Of a DNA stretch of 64,000 nucleotides, positions 1 to 7,990 are shown in pieces. The stretch is from Yoonia sp034652275 (GTDB taxonomy: Bacteria; Pseudomonadota; Alphaproteobacteria; Rhodobacterales; Rhodobacteraceae). Each line of letters begins with the position of its first letter. The stretch's first letter is position 1. The notes under the pieces are model-generated. The model worked only from the letters and a program-made list of their open reading frames with translations, was not told where the DNA came from and searched no databases. The stretch covers positions 706,971 through 770,970 of the forward strand of contig NZ_JAXIWG010000002.1 in assembly GCF_034652275.1 (NCBI RefSeq), written 5' to 3'. A program made the translations under genes and the position numbers.

Positions 1-1
1 T

Positions 2-517
2 CTGAACCTGCTGACGCTGGCCGATGCCGGGCGGTTTAAGTTGCATCTAGAAACGGTGGATCTGGCCCGACTGATTGGCGATGCGCTGGCAACCGAATCC
101 GATGAGATTGAAACAGACCTTCGCCACGCCATTCTGCCTGCCGACCCCGCCCGGCTGCGGCAGATGCTGGCGGTGCTCTTGGACAATGCCCGGCGCTATG
201 CCGGCGGGCAAGGTCTGCGGGTCGAGACCGAAACCGATGGGCCGATGGTGGTCCTTCGGGTGCTGGATCGCGGCCCAGGCCTGACACCCGATCAGGCCGC
301 GCGCGCCTTTGACCGCTTCTGGCGTGCCGATGCCTCTCGCGGAACGGTTGGCGGCGGCAGCGGATTGGGGCTTGCGGTGCTGCGCAGTCTGGTCACCGCA
401 CACGGCGGCGATGCCCGATACGCGCCCCGCCCCGGCGGGGGTGCGATGTTCATCCTATGCTTGCCCGGCATCACTATGCCGCTCATGCCTAGGCAGAAAA
501 AATCGCTAACTTATTGA
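2..517 (+). CDS. Sensor histidine kinase, C-terminal part (partial)
   Basis: The reading frame is open from base 2, so the gene begins before the window and only the last 171 codons are present. What remains is the ATP-binding (HATPase_c) domain of a two-component sensor kinase: an N-box (LLDNARRYA), a G1 box (DRGPGL), an F-box-like FDRFWRAD and a G2 box (GGSGLGLAVL). The histidine phosphoacceptor region is largely outside; the first residues (LNLLTLADAGRF) fit the end of the dimerisation helix. The kinase would phosphorylate a response regulator encoded upstream. The tail after the domain (LPGITMPLMPRQKK) is not typical and may be a slightly altered C-terminus. No partner is visible here, so the signal sensed cannot be told. 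Confidence 0.9.
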   Translation: MNLLTLADAGRFKLHLETVDLARLIGDALATESDEIETDLRHAILPADPARLRQMLAVLLDNARRYAGGQGLRVETETDGPMVVLRVLDRGPGLTPDQAARAFDRFWRADASRGTVGGGSGLGLAVLRSLVTAHGGDARYAPRPGGGAMFILCLPGITMPLMPRQKKSLTY

Positions 518-626
518 GTGTCCGTTTCCAGTCGATCTTGCCGCCACCGCCACCGCCATCGTCCGCTCCCAGCCCTAGTTGTCACGCGCTGCGCCTCCAC
601 AACCTCGTTCGATCACATCACCCAGC

Positions 627-839
627 TTATTCTGATTTCTGCAAAAGCGACGCCGCCTCGATCTCCAGAGCATCGGCTAAACGAGCGACGACATCGATGG
701 TCGGGTTGTAGACGTTGCGTTCCAACGAGCTGATGTAGGTGCGGTCGAGATCTGCGCGATGGGCAAGCTCTTCTTGTGACAGGCCTTTCCGTCGTCGTGC
801 CGCGCGCAGGTTTTTTGCGAAAATCTCTCGAATGTTCAT
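627..839 (-). CDS. Small XRE-family transcriptional regulator
   Basis: This 70-residue protein is a single helix-turn-helix of the Cro/C1 (XRE) type: LRAARRRKGLSQEELAHRA forms the first helices and DRTYISSLERNVYNPTIDVV the recognition helix region. The size and sequence resemble controller (C) proteins of restriction-modification systems and similar stand-alone regulators, which bind as dimers. No restriction or methyltransferase gene is next to it, so it is more likely an orphan or island regulator. A palindrome just upstream of its start (860-890) is a good candidate for an autoregulatory site. It is divergent from the small exported protein gene that begins near 980. Confidence 0.88.
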   Translation of the reverse strand: MNIREIFAKNLRAARRRKGLSQEELAHRADLDRTYISSLERNVYNPTIDVVARLADALEIEAASLLQKSE

Positions 840-859
840 TCGACAGAACTTTGCGGGTT

Positions 860-890
860 GTAGGGTATACAGCTACGGAGTATACTCTAC
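860..890. promoter_or_regulatory. Inverted repeat, probable operator of the XRE regulator
   Basis: Arms gtagggtatac (860-870) and gtatactctac (880-890) match at 10 of 11 positions around a 9-base spacer. The site lies 21 bases upstream of the XRE gene start, in the divergent intergenic region, where a C-protein-like dimer would be expected to bind. Binding itself is inferred. Confidence 0.6.
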
Positions 891-979
891 AAATGGTCTT
901 GGTGACAGGCTTAGCTGACCGAAGCGCAACGTGGCAAATGCGGCGTGGTAGCCTTGTGGTCGGCTGGAAGGGGATGGGA

Positions 980-1330
980 ATGAAAAGACATTTCTCAACA
1001 TGCATATCCGCCATCGGGTTGGCTGCCCTTTTTGCAGCCCCGGTGCAGGCGCGTCCGGCAGATTGCCAGCTGGTGGTCGGCGGCCAAGCCTACATCGATG
1101 GTCCGTGTGATTTCCGGTCCTTGGATGACGGTTCCGGCAGCTTCCAGATCACAAGTGCCGATGAACGCTACTTCGCCTTCCTTTATGTCGAGGGTGCGGA
1201 TGCGGGAACGGCCTATTGGAACGAGATTGCGGGTGTATCGCATGCGCATACGCCGCTAGGGGCGCTGACCCGCGATGGTGCCTGCTGGGTGAATGCAGTG
1301 ACGCGTCTCTGCGCGACTGACGAACGCTAG
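980..1330 (+). CDS. Small exported protein of unknown function
   Basis: A 116-residue protein beginning MKRHFSTCISAIGLAALFA with a clear Sec signal peptide ending near APVQA-RP. The mature part has four cysteines (DCQL, PCDF, ACW, LCA), which suggests two disulfides in the periplasm. It carries no family I can name. An in-frame ATG six bases earlier (974) exists; I chose 980 because the purine-rich GGAAGGGG (966-973) then sits at normal ribosome-binding distance. The frame extends further upstream without a plausible start. It is divergent from the XRE gene and is followed by another membrane protein gene on the same strand. Confidence 0.72.
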   Translation: MKRHFSTCISAIGLAALFAAPVQARPADCQLVVGGQAYIDGPCDFRSLDDGSGSFQITSADERYFAFLYVEGADAGTAYWNEIAGVSHAHTPLGALTRDGACWVNAVTRLCATDER

Positions 1331-1446
1331 GGAGCGATTTTCACGGCACGGCTGACGTTACCAGCCGCAATCAAATTCATCGGGCGCTCTGGCCCATTTC
1401 GACGCGCATCCGCGGGACGGATATCATTTTGTCAAAGAGGTGAGGC

Positions 1447-2019
1447 ATGAATACAAAAGCGCGTTTCGACCAGGGTTATGATGTGCAGCAAGATGGTGAC
1501 CGACAGATTGTCTCATGGCGCGGCGATGGCGTGTCATGGGCGGCCTATGTCGTCTTTCCGCTGGTTTTTCTGGTTGTTCTGCCACTGCTGATCCCGCCGT
1601 TGTGGTTCGTGTTTTTCGCCCTGTTTTTGGTTGCGGTTTTCGTTCTCTATCTGTCGTTTCAGCAGCAAAGCCTCACGCTGACAAAGACGGCCATCATCAA
1701 GGACGGTCAGGAATACGATCTGGAGCGGGTCTCGGAATTCCTGATCGACAATCCGATGGACAAGGATGTTTCGGTTGCAGCACAGCCCGGTTTGATCATC
1801 GGCGGCACCGGCATTGCGGGGGCGTCATTGGCGGCCACCAGCCTGATGGCGAATGCGGCGAGCTCTGCTGCGCTGGCAGGTAACATCGCGATTTCGCGGT
1901 CGGCCGCCAAGCGGCGGTTCCGTGTGCGGATGCGTTATGGTGCCAAGGTCGTGACGCTGGCGCGTAACCTCAAACAGGACCGCGCAGTCGCGATCTTTCA
2001 TCTGCTCACCAGAACGTAG
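1447..2019 (+). CDS. Hypothetical membrane protein
   Basis: A 190-residue protein with two adjacent hydrophobic segments (roughly residues 30-70: AAYVVFPLVFLVVLPLLIPP and WFVFFALFLVAVFVLYLSF) that form a membrane hairpin. A soluble part of about 120 residues follows and contains a glycine/alanine-rich stretch (GLIIGGTGIAGASLAATSL). The first 30 residues are polar. A ribosome-binding site (GAGGTGAGG) precedes the ATG. I do not recognise a named family. The gene lies between two exported-protein genes in the same direction, so the three may be an island-specific envelope set, though nothing proves a common function. Confidence 0.75.
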   Translation: MNTKARFDQGYDVQQDGDRQIVSWRGDGVSWAAYVVFPLVFLVVLPLLIPPLWFVFFALFLVAVFVLYLSFQQQSLTLTKTAIIKDGQEYDLERVSEFLIDNPMDKDVSVAAQPGLIIGGTGIAGASLAATSLMANAASSAALAGNIAISRSAAKRRFRVRMRYGAKVVTLARNLKQDRAVAIFHLLTRT

Positions 2020-2107
2020 CACGCGAGTGAGCCGCCTCCGATCGGGGCGTGCGCAAACCATTCACTCCCCAGATCCCCAAACCTATTTCCCAAAAAGGAC
2101 AACGCCC

Positions 2108-2923
2108 ATGACATCACGTTTTGCTTTTCAAAAAATGCCGTTCAAACAAGTCCGCCTTCCGCTCGCCGTCCTGGTCGCCGTTGTATCCACGCCAGCCATG
2201 TCGCTCGACCTCGAGCTTGCCATCGCGCCGGCCGGGATTGTCACCGACCACCCCTATCGCATCCTCGGCCTCGCGCCCGGCGCGACTTACGAGGAGATCG
2301 AAGCCGTGACCTCAGAGCGGGGTATTCCGCTTTATGCGCAAGAAGGCGTCATGACCGTCACCAGCGGTGGCACGCGGATCGGGTTGAACGTCACCTACGG
2401 CTTCCAGACCCATGGCTACGACAATCCGTTCCTCTATCAGAACGAGACCGAATATGAATTCATGCAAGGTGTCCTGTCGACGAACGCCACCGGCAATGTC
2501 GCAATCTCGATCTCGCGCAGCCTTGGGATCCCGCTGCCGGAAGCTCCTAGTCTGGACGCGTTGCGCAAGCAGGTCATTGACCAGTTCGGAGAACCCACGC
2601 TGATCGACCGCGAGCTGAGCTTTGACCGCGCGATCTGGGTGCATGATCTTGACGGGGTGCAGATCGCGCCAGGGTCTATTGACACGATCCCGGAGAATTG
2701 CGGCGGTCAGGCGCAATTCATCATCGTTGATCCCGCGACGGTCAAGACAGGATGCTCAGTCACCTACGAAGTCGCATTCCGGCAAATGGCCTCCCACACG
2801 CTGATCAAGTTCACCATCGTTGATTACCTGCTCCGCGACACGGACCGCATCGAGGCGGTCAAACAGATCAACGCGGCCATTGCCGGAACGGGCGATGATG
2901 CACCGTCTGATCTCGATTTGTGA
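2108..2923 (+). CDS. Exported hypothetical protein
   Basis: A 271-residue protein with a long basic N-terminus and a hydrophobic core (VRLPLAVLVAVVSTPAMS), giving a probable Sec signal peptide cleaved near AMS-LD. The mature part starts LDLELAIAPAGIVTDHPYRI and has motifs such as GLAPGATYEEIEAV and the paired cysteines in IPENCGGQ and KTGCSVTYEV, consistent with a folded periplasmic protein. The start at 2108 is supported by AAAAAGGAC ahead of it; the frame opens further upstream (2027) but without a ribosome-binding site. It is the third and largest member of the small exported or membrane protein group here. No function can be assigned from the sequence. Confidence 0.75.
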   Translation: MTSRFAFQKMPFKQVRLPLAVLVAVVSTPAMSLDLELAIAPAGIVTDHPYRILGLAPGATYEEIEAVTSERGIPLYAQEGVMTVTSGGTRIGLNVTYGFQTHGYDNPFLYQNETEYEFMQGVLSTNATGNVAISISRSLGIPLPEAPSLDALRKQVIDQFGEPTLIDRELSFDRAIWVHDLDGVQIAPGSIDTIPENCGGQAQFIIVDPATVKTGCSVTYEVAFRQMASHTLIKFTIVDYLLRDTDRIEAVKQINAAIAGTGDDAPSDLDL

Positions 2924-3047
2924 TATCGGCGGGGCAGGGCGGGTGGCAAAAGGCCCCCGCTTTCCCATCGCCTGAGTACAGTTAATCTGTGTTCACGCTG
3001 GGTCCGGACAATGCCGTCGTTGCTTGCAGTTTTGGATTGCAGCAAGA

Positions 3048-4934
3048 TCAGGTGTCGTGAGTGGGGATGACATGCGCGCCATCTGCGGTATCAGACTCAT
3101 CAAGGCCATCTTCGCAGGTGACATGTCGTTTGGTTTCGTCATCCAGCCACAGAGGTTCGTCCAGCGGTTGCTGGCAATATCGTGCGTGGGGCAGCAGTTC
3201 GGCAATGCGTGAGCGGAAATCCTTCGCCTCGGCTGCCTCATCAAGTGCGATGAAACAACGTCGACCTTTCGTTAGCGCCTTTAGATGATGCGCCATGTGG
3301 GGACTCAGACTATTCTGGACGGCGATGATCAATGGCTGTGGCTTTTCCTCGTGCGCGGCCTGCAGCACTGCCGCCTTTGCGTCTGAAACGATGATCATGG
3401 TCTCAGCGTCGCGTGGGCCAAGAAGCCCAATGCCGTCATCGTGACCACAGGTAGATTTCAACACAGTAAAGGCCATCTGTTCGATAACGTCATAGCCTAC
3501 GATACTTTCGCGTTGATTGCGCTTTGCCAGCATTAGATTTCCATGTTGATCAGCGCGGAGATCATCGGGAAAACGTTTCAGAATTTCACTGAGCTGCTCT
3601 GGAACTTCAGTCGGGCTTTGGTAGGGGGCCAGTGCCCATTTTTGCCGCAGATGCGTATGTTCTACATTGGCGGGCGCGGTTTCCTCTGCTGCTGCATCCG
3701 AGAATATTTTGCGCAAAAGATGGCGGTATCGCCGCAGATGCATGACATCTGGCACCAGCTTTTCCAGTTCAACTGTGGCGTCAAATCTGCTTTGGCGAAT
3801 TGCGCGGGTGTCGGAATCCCATGTCTTGATCTGTGCGCGAAAGTTTTGCCGCATAATATGACGGATCGCTTGTGCGACGACCGTCCGCCGGCCTGAGAGC
3901 TGGCCATGAATGTTTTGCGCCGTCCTTGTCTGATATGCGTCGATCTGTCGTCTTACAAGCTGCGGCTCTTCACGCAGGCGACGATGTTCGAGCCGCTGTG
4001 CCTCGATAATTTTCGACGCGCCTATAAGCTGGCTGCCAATACCGCTGGCCTTGATGTTCTGCGCCAAGGGGCCGTTTTGTTGCTGTGCGGCGACATATGC
4101 CCCCAGACGCGATTGCATTGGCCCAAGGCCGTATGCCGTTCCAAGATGACTGGCTGCCATCGCCCATTTTCGCGTCATGCGCATGATCCTTGCACCGCCA
4201 CTGTGAAGAACATAGCGAAGGCCATGATCGGCGAGCGTGGAATGAACATCTTGCCAATCCTTTGACCGGTTAAGGCGATTGCGGATCTGATCCATGACAC
4301 TGGTTGAAATGGCGTCGCGCAAGGCTGGCAAACCCGTGCGTCTTTCGTATCCCCGCTCTGCGCGCCCGTCGCGACGAATACCCTTATTACGATCCTCGAT
4401 TTTCTGATCCCAATGTTTGGCTGGCTTGGGCAAAAGATGCACATCGCCATTGATGATCGCGCAGTCAAACCGCCCACAATCCTGCGGCCATCCCATCTCG
4501 AACTCAATGCGGCGACAGGCCTTTTCCATCCGCGCATAATCATGGCTGAGCGATAGCGCGTCACCTGTGATGGGATGCACGCAATTGAGGATTCCATGCG
4601 CATGCAGCGTTGAACGATTAGCGTGAACACCGATAACATATTGGTGCTCACTCCCGCCAAGTTCGGCAATGACGCGGCGCATACTGTCGATCATTTCCGC
4701 GTCGCTGGGATTTTCAAACTCCGACCACGACACCGCAAGATGTAATACCGCAGAGCGCAGATAGGGGCGCAGACCCGCGGTAAAGTCCATCTGGCATGCT
4801 GCGTCCTGCCACTCGCCCGCAAGGTTTGCCGTCTCAATCGCTCGGGCTTTGGCGCACACATAGGTAATGCGTGGACCAAAGCGGTGCGCCGCTTTGGTCG
4901 CTGATACGCGATTAGCGATCTTCTTCGCCAGCAT
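3048..4934 (-). CDS. Plasmid-type relaxase with C-terminal Toprim-like domain
   Basis: A 628-residue mobilisation relaxase, the endonuclease that nicks one strand at an origin of transfer and pilots it into a recipient. The N-terminal domain shows the metal-binding HUH-type motif III (VIGVHANRSTLHAHGIL, histidines 104, 111 and 113) and a candidate catalytic tyrosine at residue 25 (RITYVCAKARA). The middle (about residues 230-430) is basic and alpha-helical. The last 200 residues (YDVIEQ..., then TMIIVSDAKAAVLQA and CFIALDEAAEAKDF) look like a divergent Toprim/DUF3991-type domain, often fused to relaxases. The start overlaps the end of the MobC-like gene by 23 bases, showing translational coupling. 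No type IV coupling protein or secretion genes follow, so the element is mobilisable rather than self-transmissible. Confidence 0.85.
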   Translation of the reverse strand: MLAKKIANRVSATKAAHRFGPRITYVCAKARAIETANLAGEWQDAACQMDFTAGLRPYLRSAVLHLAVSWSEFENPSDAEMIDSMRRVIAELGGSEHQYVIGVHANRSTLHAHGILNCVHPITGDALSLSHDYARMEKACRRIEFEMGWPQDCGRFDCAIINGDVHLLPKPAKHWDQKIEDRNKGIRRDGRAERGYERRTGLPALRDAISTSVMDQIRNRLNRSKDWQDVHSTLADHGLRYVLHSGGARIMRMTRKWAMAASHLGTAYGLGPMQSRLGAYVAAQQQNGPLAQNIKASGIGSQLIGASKIIEAQRLEHRRLREEPQLVRRQIDAYQTRTAQNIHGQLSGRRTVVAQAIRHIMRQNFRAQIKTWDSDTRAIRQSRFDATVELEKLVPDVMHLRRYRHLLRKIFSDAAAEETAPANVEHTHLRQKWALAPYQSPTEVPEQLSEILKRFPDDLRADQHGNLMLAKRNQRESIVGYDVIEQMAFTVLKSTCGHDDGIGLLGPRDAETMIIVSDAKAAVLQAAHEEKPQPLIIAVQNSLSPHMAHHLKALTKGRRCFIALDEAAEAKDFRSRIAELLPHARYCQQPLDEPLWLDDETKRHVTCEDGLDESDTADGAHVIPTHDT

Positions 4935-5280
4935 CGCGCTGATCCTTGATAAGCGCGTGCTGCAGGTCGGCGATCTTCATGCTGATGCGCAACTGTTCTG
5001 TGCGATGACGATGAATCTCCGCGCCTTCTAGGGTGTGTGGCAGCGCCAGAATGCTTGCCGCGATCTGACCCAATTCTCCAACGATGACACGGCGCTGCCG
5101 AAGGCTTGGCCCGTCATCGTTTTGCAACCGGTCACGCTGGTAGGCCGCGAGGGTTCTATACCCCTTGCGCTTCGCTTTTGCTTCGAACTTCGCCTTTTCG
5201 TCAGCTGTAACGCGCAGATTGATCATGGCGTTCCGCCTCCGCTTGTTTGAGCGCCTTTTTCCATCTCCAGAGCGTACCAT
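4912..5280 (-). CDS. MobC-like mobilisation accessory protein
   Basis: A 122-residue basic protein starting with an arginine/lysine-rich segment (KRRSNKRRRNAMINLRVTAD) followed by DEKAKFEAKAKRKGYRTLAAYQRDRL. That arrangement is typical of ribbon-helix-helix mobilisation proteins (MobC family), which bind oriT and help the relaxase open the strands. The C-terminal half (LGQIAASILALPHTLEG..., then LRISMKIADLQHALIKDQ) is helical and probably mediates oligomerisation. It overlaps the relaxase gene and lies 11 bases downstream of the third Mob gene, so the three form one operon. An internal ATG (MINLRV) is an alternative start. Confidence 0.8.
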   Translation of the reverse strand: MVRSGDGKRRSNKRRRNAMINLRVTADEKAKFEAKAKRKGYRTLAAYQRDRLQNDDGPSLRQRRVIVGELGQIAASILALPHTLEGAEIHRHRTEQLRISMKIADLQHALIKDQRDAGEEDR

Positions 5281-5291
5281 CAGATGTCATC

Positions 5292-5744
5292 TCAAGATGC
5301 TGATGTGGACGACATCTGATCAAGAAGCTCGTCGAGTTCTGCTACTGCTTGCTGGTGATCGCGGTTTGTTTCTGCGTGAGTTGATCCCAGTCCGGTCTGC
5401 TTGGATTTTGGCTTGACCTTGGAAACCAGCGTGGCGGTTGATGTGGCATCCAGCGGGCCTGCCTTGGTCTTGCGCTTGGTTGTCGTCCCCTGAGACTTTG
5501 TCGCAAGTTCCCGCAGATATGTCGAAAGCGTGCTCGGGTTGATCTGTCCGCCATGTTGACCGACCATTTCAGCGATGTCTTGCAGATCGTATCCCAGCGC
5601 CAAAGCATTACGAATGATCACCTCTATCTCGGCCACCATTTCGCGGGCGGAGTAGTCGGCTTTGGGCTTTGGCGGCAGTGCTGCCAGTTCGGCGCGAAGG
5701 CCTTCCAGCCCCTTGGCAGTGATTTTGAGAGGTTTCTGTGTCAT
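5292..5744 (-). CDS. Small mobilisation/plasmid-type DNA-binding protein
   Basis: First gene of the Mob operon; 150 residues starting MTQKPLKITAKGLEGLRAEL. Residues about 45-90 (MVAEIEVIIRNALALGYDLQ, then DIAEMVGQHGGQINPSTLSTYLREL) form a helix-turn-helix resembling that of small plasmid transfer and mobilisation proteins. The C-terminal 60 residues are lysine-rich and low in complexity. I chose this start because AAGGAAAA sits six bases before the ATG; the open frame continues more than 150 codons upstream without looking like protein. It probably binds the intergenic oriT candidate region next to it or regulates the operon. A specific family name cannot be given. Confidence 0.7.
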   Translation of the reverse strand: MTQKPLKITAKGLEGLRAELAALPPKPKADYSAREMVAEIEVIIRNALALGYDLQDIAEMVGQHGGQINPSTLSTYLRELATKSQGTTTKRKTKAGPLDATSTATLVSKVKPKSKQTGLGSTHAETNRDHQQAVAELDELLDQMSSTSAS

Positions 5745-5763
5745 GTCGGTTTTCCTTGAAGAA

Positions 5764-6120
5764 TTATTGACCGACTCCCCTATTATGCGCATTTCGAGAC
5801 AAAACAAAACAGACTGACTGTTTATCCACATAAATCGTTTTGCATAATGACCCTCGATGTTGGCCCTTTGCCAAACATGCCAGTTTGGTTGCCGCCAAAG
5901 CATCTGAGGCGGCGATTGGTTCCGCGCTTGTGGGATTTGGTTCTCCCTCGTATTTAGATTTTCGCATTCTAGCAGGGTATGCTGGCGGTAAGACCGCCCT
6001 AACGATGCCATCATCACCCAGATAGATTGACGCGCTACCTTGCCGCGTTGTGGCCGCTGGGGTGTCAGGCTCGTTGAAATCCTGATCGGGCGCATCAACC
6101 AATGCCGCTGATGTCGACAA
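5764..6120 (-). CDS. Possible hypothetical protein upstream of the Mob operon (doubtful)
   Basis: A 118-codon frame whose first 80 residues look protein-like (SASIYLGDDGIVRAVLPPAY, EGEPNPTSAEPIAASDALAA). The last 35 codons run through the candidate oriT and read less convincingly. The only start in frame is TTG at 6120 with no clear ribosome-binding site. It may be the remains of a gene whose true 5' end lies in another frame: a neighbouring frame (6095-6202) ends just inside it. It could also be a non-coding leader. I cannot name a function. Confidence 0.3.
   Translation of the reverse strand: MSTSAALVDAPDQDFNEPDTPAATTRQGSASIYLGDDGIVRAVLPPAYPARMRKSKYEGEPNPTSAEPIAASDALAATKLACLAKGQHRGSLCKTIYVDKQSVCFVLSRNAHNRGVGQ
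5782..5848. other. Candidate origin of transfer (oriT)
   Basis: Directly upstream of the Mob operon is an AT-rich stretch with a perfect 6-base inverted repeat, aaacag (5807-5812) and ctgttt (5818-5823) around a 5-base loop. It is followed at once by ttatccaca, which contains the TATCC core seen in RP4/VirD2-type nic sites. An outer repeat, attatgc (5782-5788) and gcataat (5842-5848), encloses it. Position and structure fit an oriT, but no nic site can be proved from sequence alone. Confidence 0.4.
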
Positions 6121-6202
6121 TACGTTTCTCGCCGCCCTGCTTGCGAACGGCGATCTGTGCGGGATTGTCTGGCCGAGCTGAGATGACGCTGTATCGTGGC
6201 AT
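6095..6202 (-). CDS. Possible 35-residue small protein
   Basis: A short frame (MPRYSVISARPDNPAQIAVR..., ending RIVDISGIG) with AAGGG five bases before its ATG. It is basic and polar, with no membrane segment. It overlaps the start of the doubtful frame at 5764-6120. It could be a real small protein of the mobilisable element or the broken end of a larger gene. Confidence 0.3.
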   Translation of the reverse strand: MPRYSVISARPDNPAQIAVRKQGGEKRIVDISGIG

Positions 6203-6276
6203 GACTGCCCTTAGCGGATACCAAACTGGATCGAGCACCAGAAAAGGTCAGGACGTCTCGTCGCCTGCGTCCGCCG

Positions 6277-7035
6277 TCAACGTCGCAACGGGATCACGTT
6301 ATCGCCAAACGAAATCGGATCAAGAACCAGCGCGGCGTCCCACAGTGGTGTCTTGTGATAGACACGCTCGTCCAATCCAAAGCCACCATCGTATCGCAAC
6401 AGTCCTGCCCAACACAGCGGACGCAAGACAGCGAGCGACAGTCCACGTGCCGGGCCGCCCCAACCGGGGGCGATTTCGCCATAGAGGATTTTTGCGTAAT
6501 CTGGTGCCGTGATCCCGTCGCCAATCTCGTGGTTGAGGATGTTGAGGAAGAGATCCCAACCGCCCATGGGCGCTTCGGATTGCATACCTTCGGCGTGATC
6601 GAACCGGAACAGAAAGGCAGGAACAACTTCCGAGAATGCCTTGTCTGCAGATACCGCCAGCGCTTTCCCAGTCTTGCTCAGCCGGTAGGTCCCTTTGTAT
6701 TTCCGACCCCATTTCAGGCCATCCATCAGCGCATGCAGATATTCCAAGGGCGCTACATCGTATTCGTTCAGCACCTTGTTGACACTGTAGAGTTTCTCTT
6801 CGGTCCAGCCAGGAAATGCGATCTGTGCAACCGCCCACTCGATGAACCGACGGTTCCATGCACCCGATTTGGTGAGGCCGATTTCGCCATGCTCTGCAAT
6901 GTAATCCGCCGCGGCCAGATACGCCCGCGTGATGGGGGAATGCGGCAAGATCAGATCACTGGGCGGAGTCTTGAAGGTGATCGTCAATCTGTCACGTCGA
7001 TGGCGTATGGGTGGACGTAGCCAACAGTTTAGCAT
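6277..7035 (-). CDS. Conserved hypothetical protein of mobile-element type
   Basis: About 250 residues. The central part (YIAEHGEIGLTKSGAWNRRF, VAQIAFPGWTEEKLYSVNKV, then LNEYDVAPLEYLHALMDGLK) is a compact alpha-helical module that I recall from hypothetical proteins scattered in Rhodobacteraceae plasmids and islands. The protein ends FGDNVIPLRR. No catalytic motif is obvious. The start is uncertain: ATG at 7035, TTG at 7056 and TTG at 6987 are all in frame. A TTGTCA box at the far upstream edge followed by TAAACT could be a promoter, in which case the 6987 start would be the real one. It precedes the Mob operon on the same strand and may belong to the mobilisable element. Confidence 0.6.
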   Translation of the reverse strand: MLNCWLRPPIRHRRDRLTITFKTPPSDLILPHSPITRAYLAAADYIAEHGEIGLTKSGAWNRRFIEWAVAQIAFPGWTEEKLYSVNKVLNEYDVAPLEYLHALMDGLKWGRKYKGTYRLSKTGKALAVSADKAFSEVVPAFLFRFDHAEGMQSEAPMGGWDLFLNILNHEIGDGITAPDYAKILYGEIAPGWGGPARGLSLAVLRPLCWAGLLRYDGGFGLDERVYHKTPLWDAALVLDPISFGDNVIPLRR

Positions 7036-7200
7036 TGCCCGAGGGGTGTTTGACAAGCCACCTTGGACGATGTCTTGTGCATCAGTGCCCCTCCCACGGC
7101 AGGATGCATAAGGCTTTACCGGAGCGGTTTAGTATCGCGCGCGGTGCTGCGCCCCATTAGGGACTTCAAGTCGCTACCTGAAATCGTTGTTCAGGATGAA

Positions 7201-7608
7201 CTATTGATTGTCATAAGGGTCATCCCCGTTCAGCATAATGAATACGCCAAGCAATTCACCAAAGCGGGCCTCGACGTTCATCATATCGAAATACTCTCCA
7301 TCGACATGGGCTGCATGAATTTTCTGGGTGTGTTCGATGTAGAATGGTGTCACGAGCCGACCGCAGGCATGACGATTGTCGGCATCATATCCGATGGCCA
7401 TTTTCAAATCCGACCCCTTGACCTGATAAAGGCGCACCTTTTTGTTTACTGGATCGTAGCCTTGTTCAGATGAAGGATCTTCGGGCGTGAAGATCACATC
7501 GACACCGAGCGCAAATGCCATTGCCATGACAAGTTCTTCATCAAGCGACAAACCTTCGATAATCTGGAAATCATAGCACATTTGAAGAATTGTTCTGGTC
7601 ATTTTCAT
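7201..7608 (-). CDS. Hypothetical protein, island gene
   Basis: A 135-residue acidic soluble protein (MKMTRTILQMCYDFQIIEGL, with later segments DEELVMAMAFALGVDVIF and FGELLGVFIMLNGDDPYDN). AAAGGTGAA directly ahead of the ATG is a good ribosome-binding site, and ATG at 7602 is a weaker alternative. No signal peptide or transmembrane segment is visible. It carries no motif I recognise. It shares strand with the preceding island gene (150 bp away) and may be co-transcribed with it. Confidence 0.6.
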   Translation of the reverse strand: MKMTRTILQMCYDFQIIEGLSLDEELVMAMAFALGVDVIFTPEDPSSEQGYDPVNKKVRLYQVKGSDLKMAIGYDADNRHACGRLVTPFYIEHTQKIHAAHVDGEYFDMMNVEARFGELLGVFIMLNGDDPYDNQ

Positions 7609-7819
7609 TTCACCTTTGCAAGGCGGAGGGTCCGCCAGCTACTTTCAAGGTGACTCTTGGTATTGCTTCTGAAAAAATCATCCCAGTTGCAGTCGATTAC
7701 TGTGGATACTGCGGCCGACAGGCGTTTTTTTGTGGATAACTGTTGGAAGACACGCTTCCAGATTCCACGCTCGGCATGGTTTGTGCGCGGCGCAAGGGTT
7801 CTGATTTCTTGGTGGCATA

Positions 7820-7901
7820 CCTCTGCTTTCGGCCTGCCCGCCTCCTACTCCATGATCATCCCGATTATTTGCGCCTCGGTGAAACTGTTTTTTCTCCCCA
7901 T
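7820..7901 (-). pseudogene. Remnant of an IS3-family orfA
   Basis: Reading the minus strand from ATG at 7901 gives MGRKNSFTEAQIIGMIME, then a stop (TAG at 7845-7847), then EAGRPKAEVCH. This is the unmistakable N-terminus of an IS3-family orfA (SFTEAQIIGMI...EQEAG...AEVC) with a nonsense codon. Homology fades after about 27 codons. The stretch 7620-7820 beyond it holds nothing I can identify. Confidence 0.75.
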
Positions 7902-7990
7902 ATTCCCCAAGTAAATCTCTGATTTCGCTGTCCTGACCATGGTATTTTCTATATAAATCATGGTGTTGATGGCTGCGAGGGACGGGTTTC

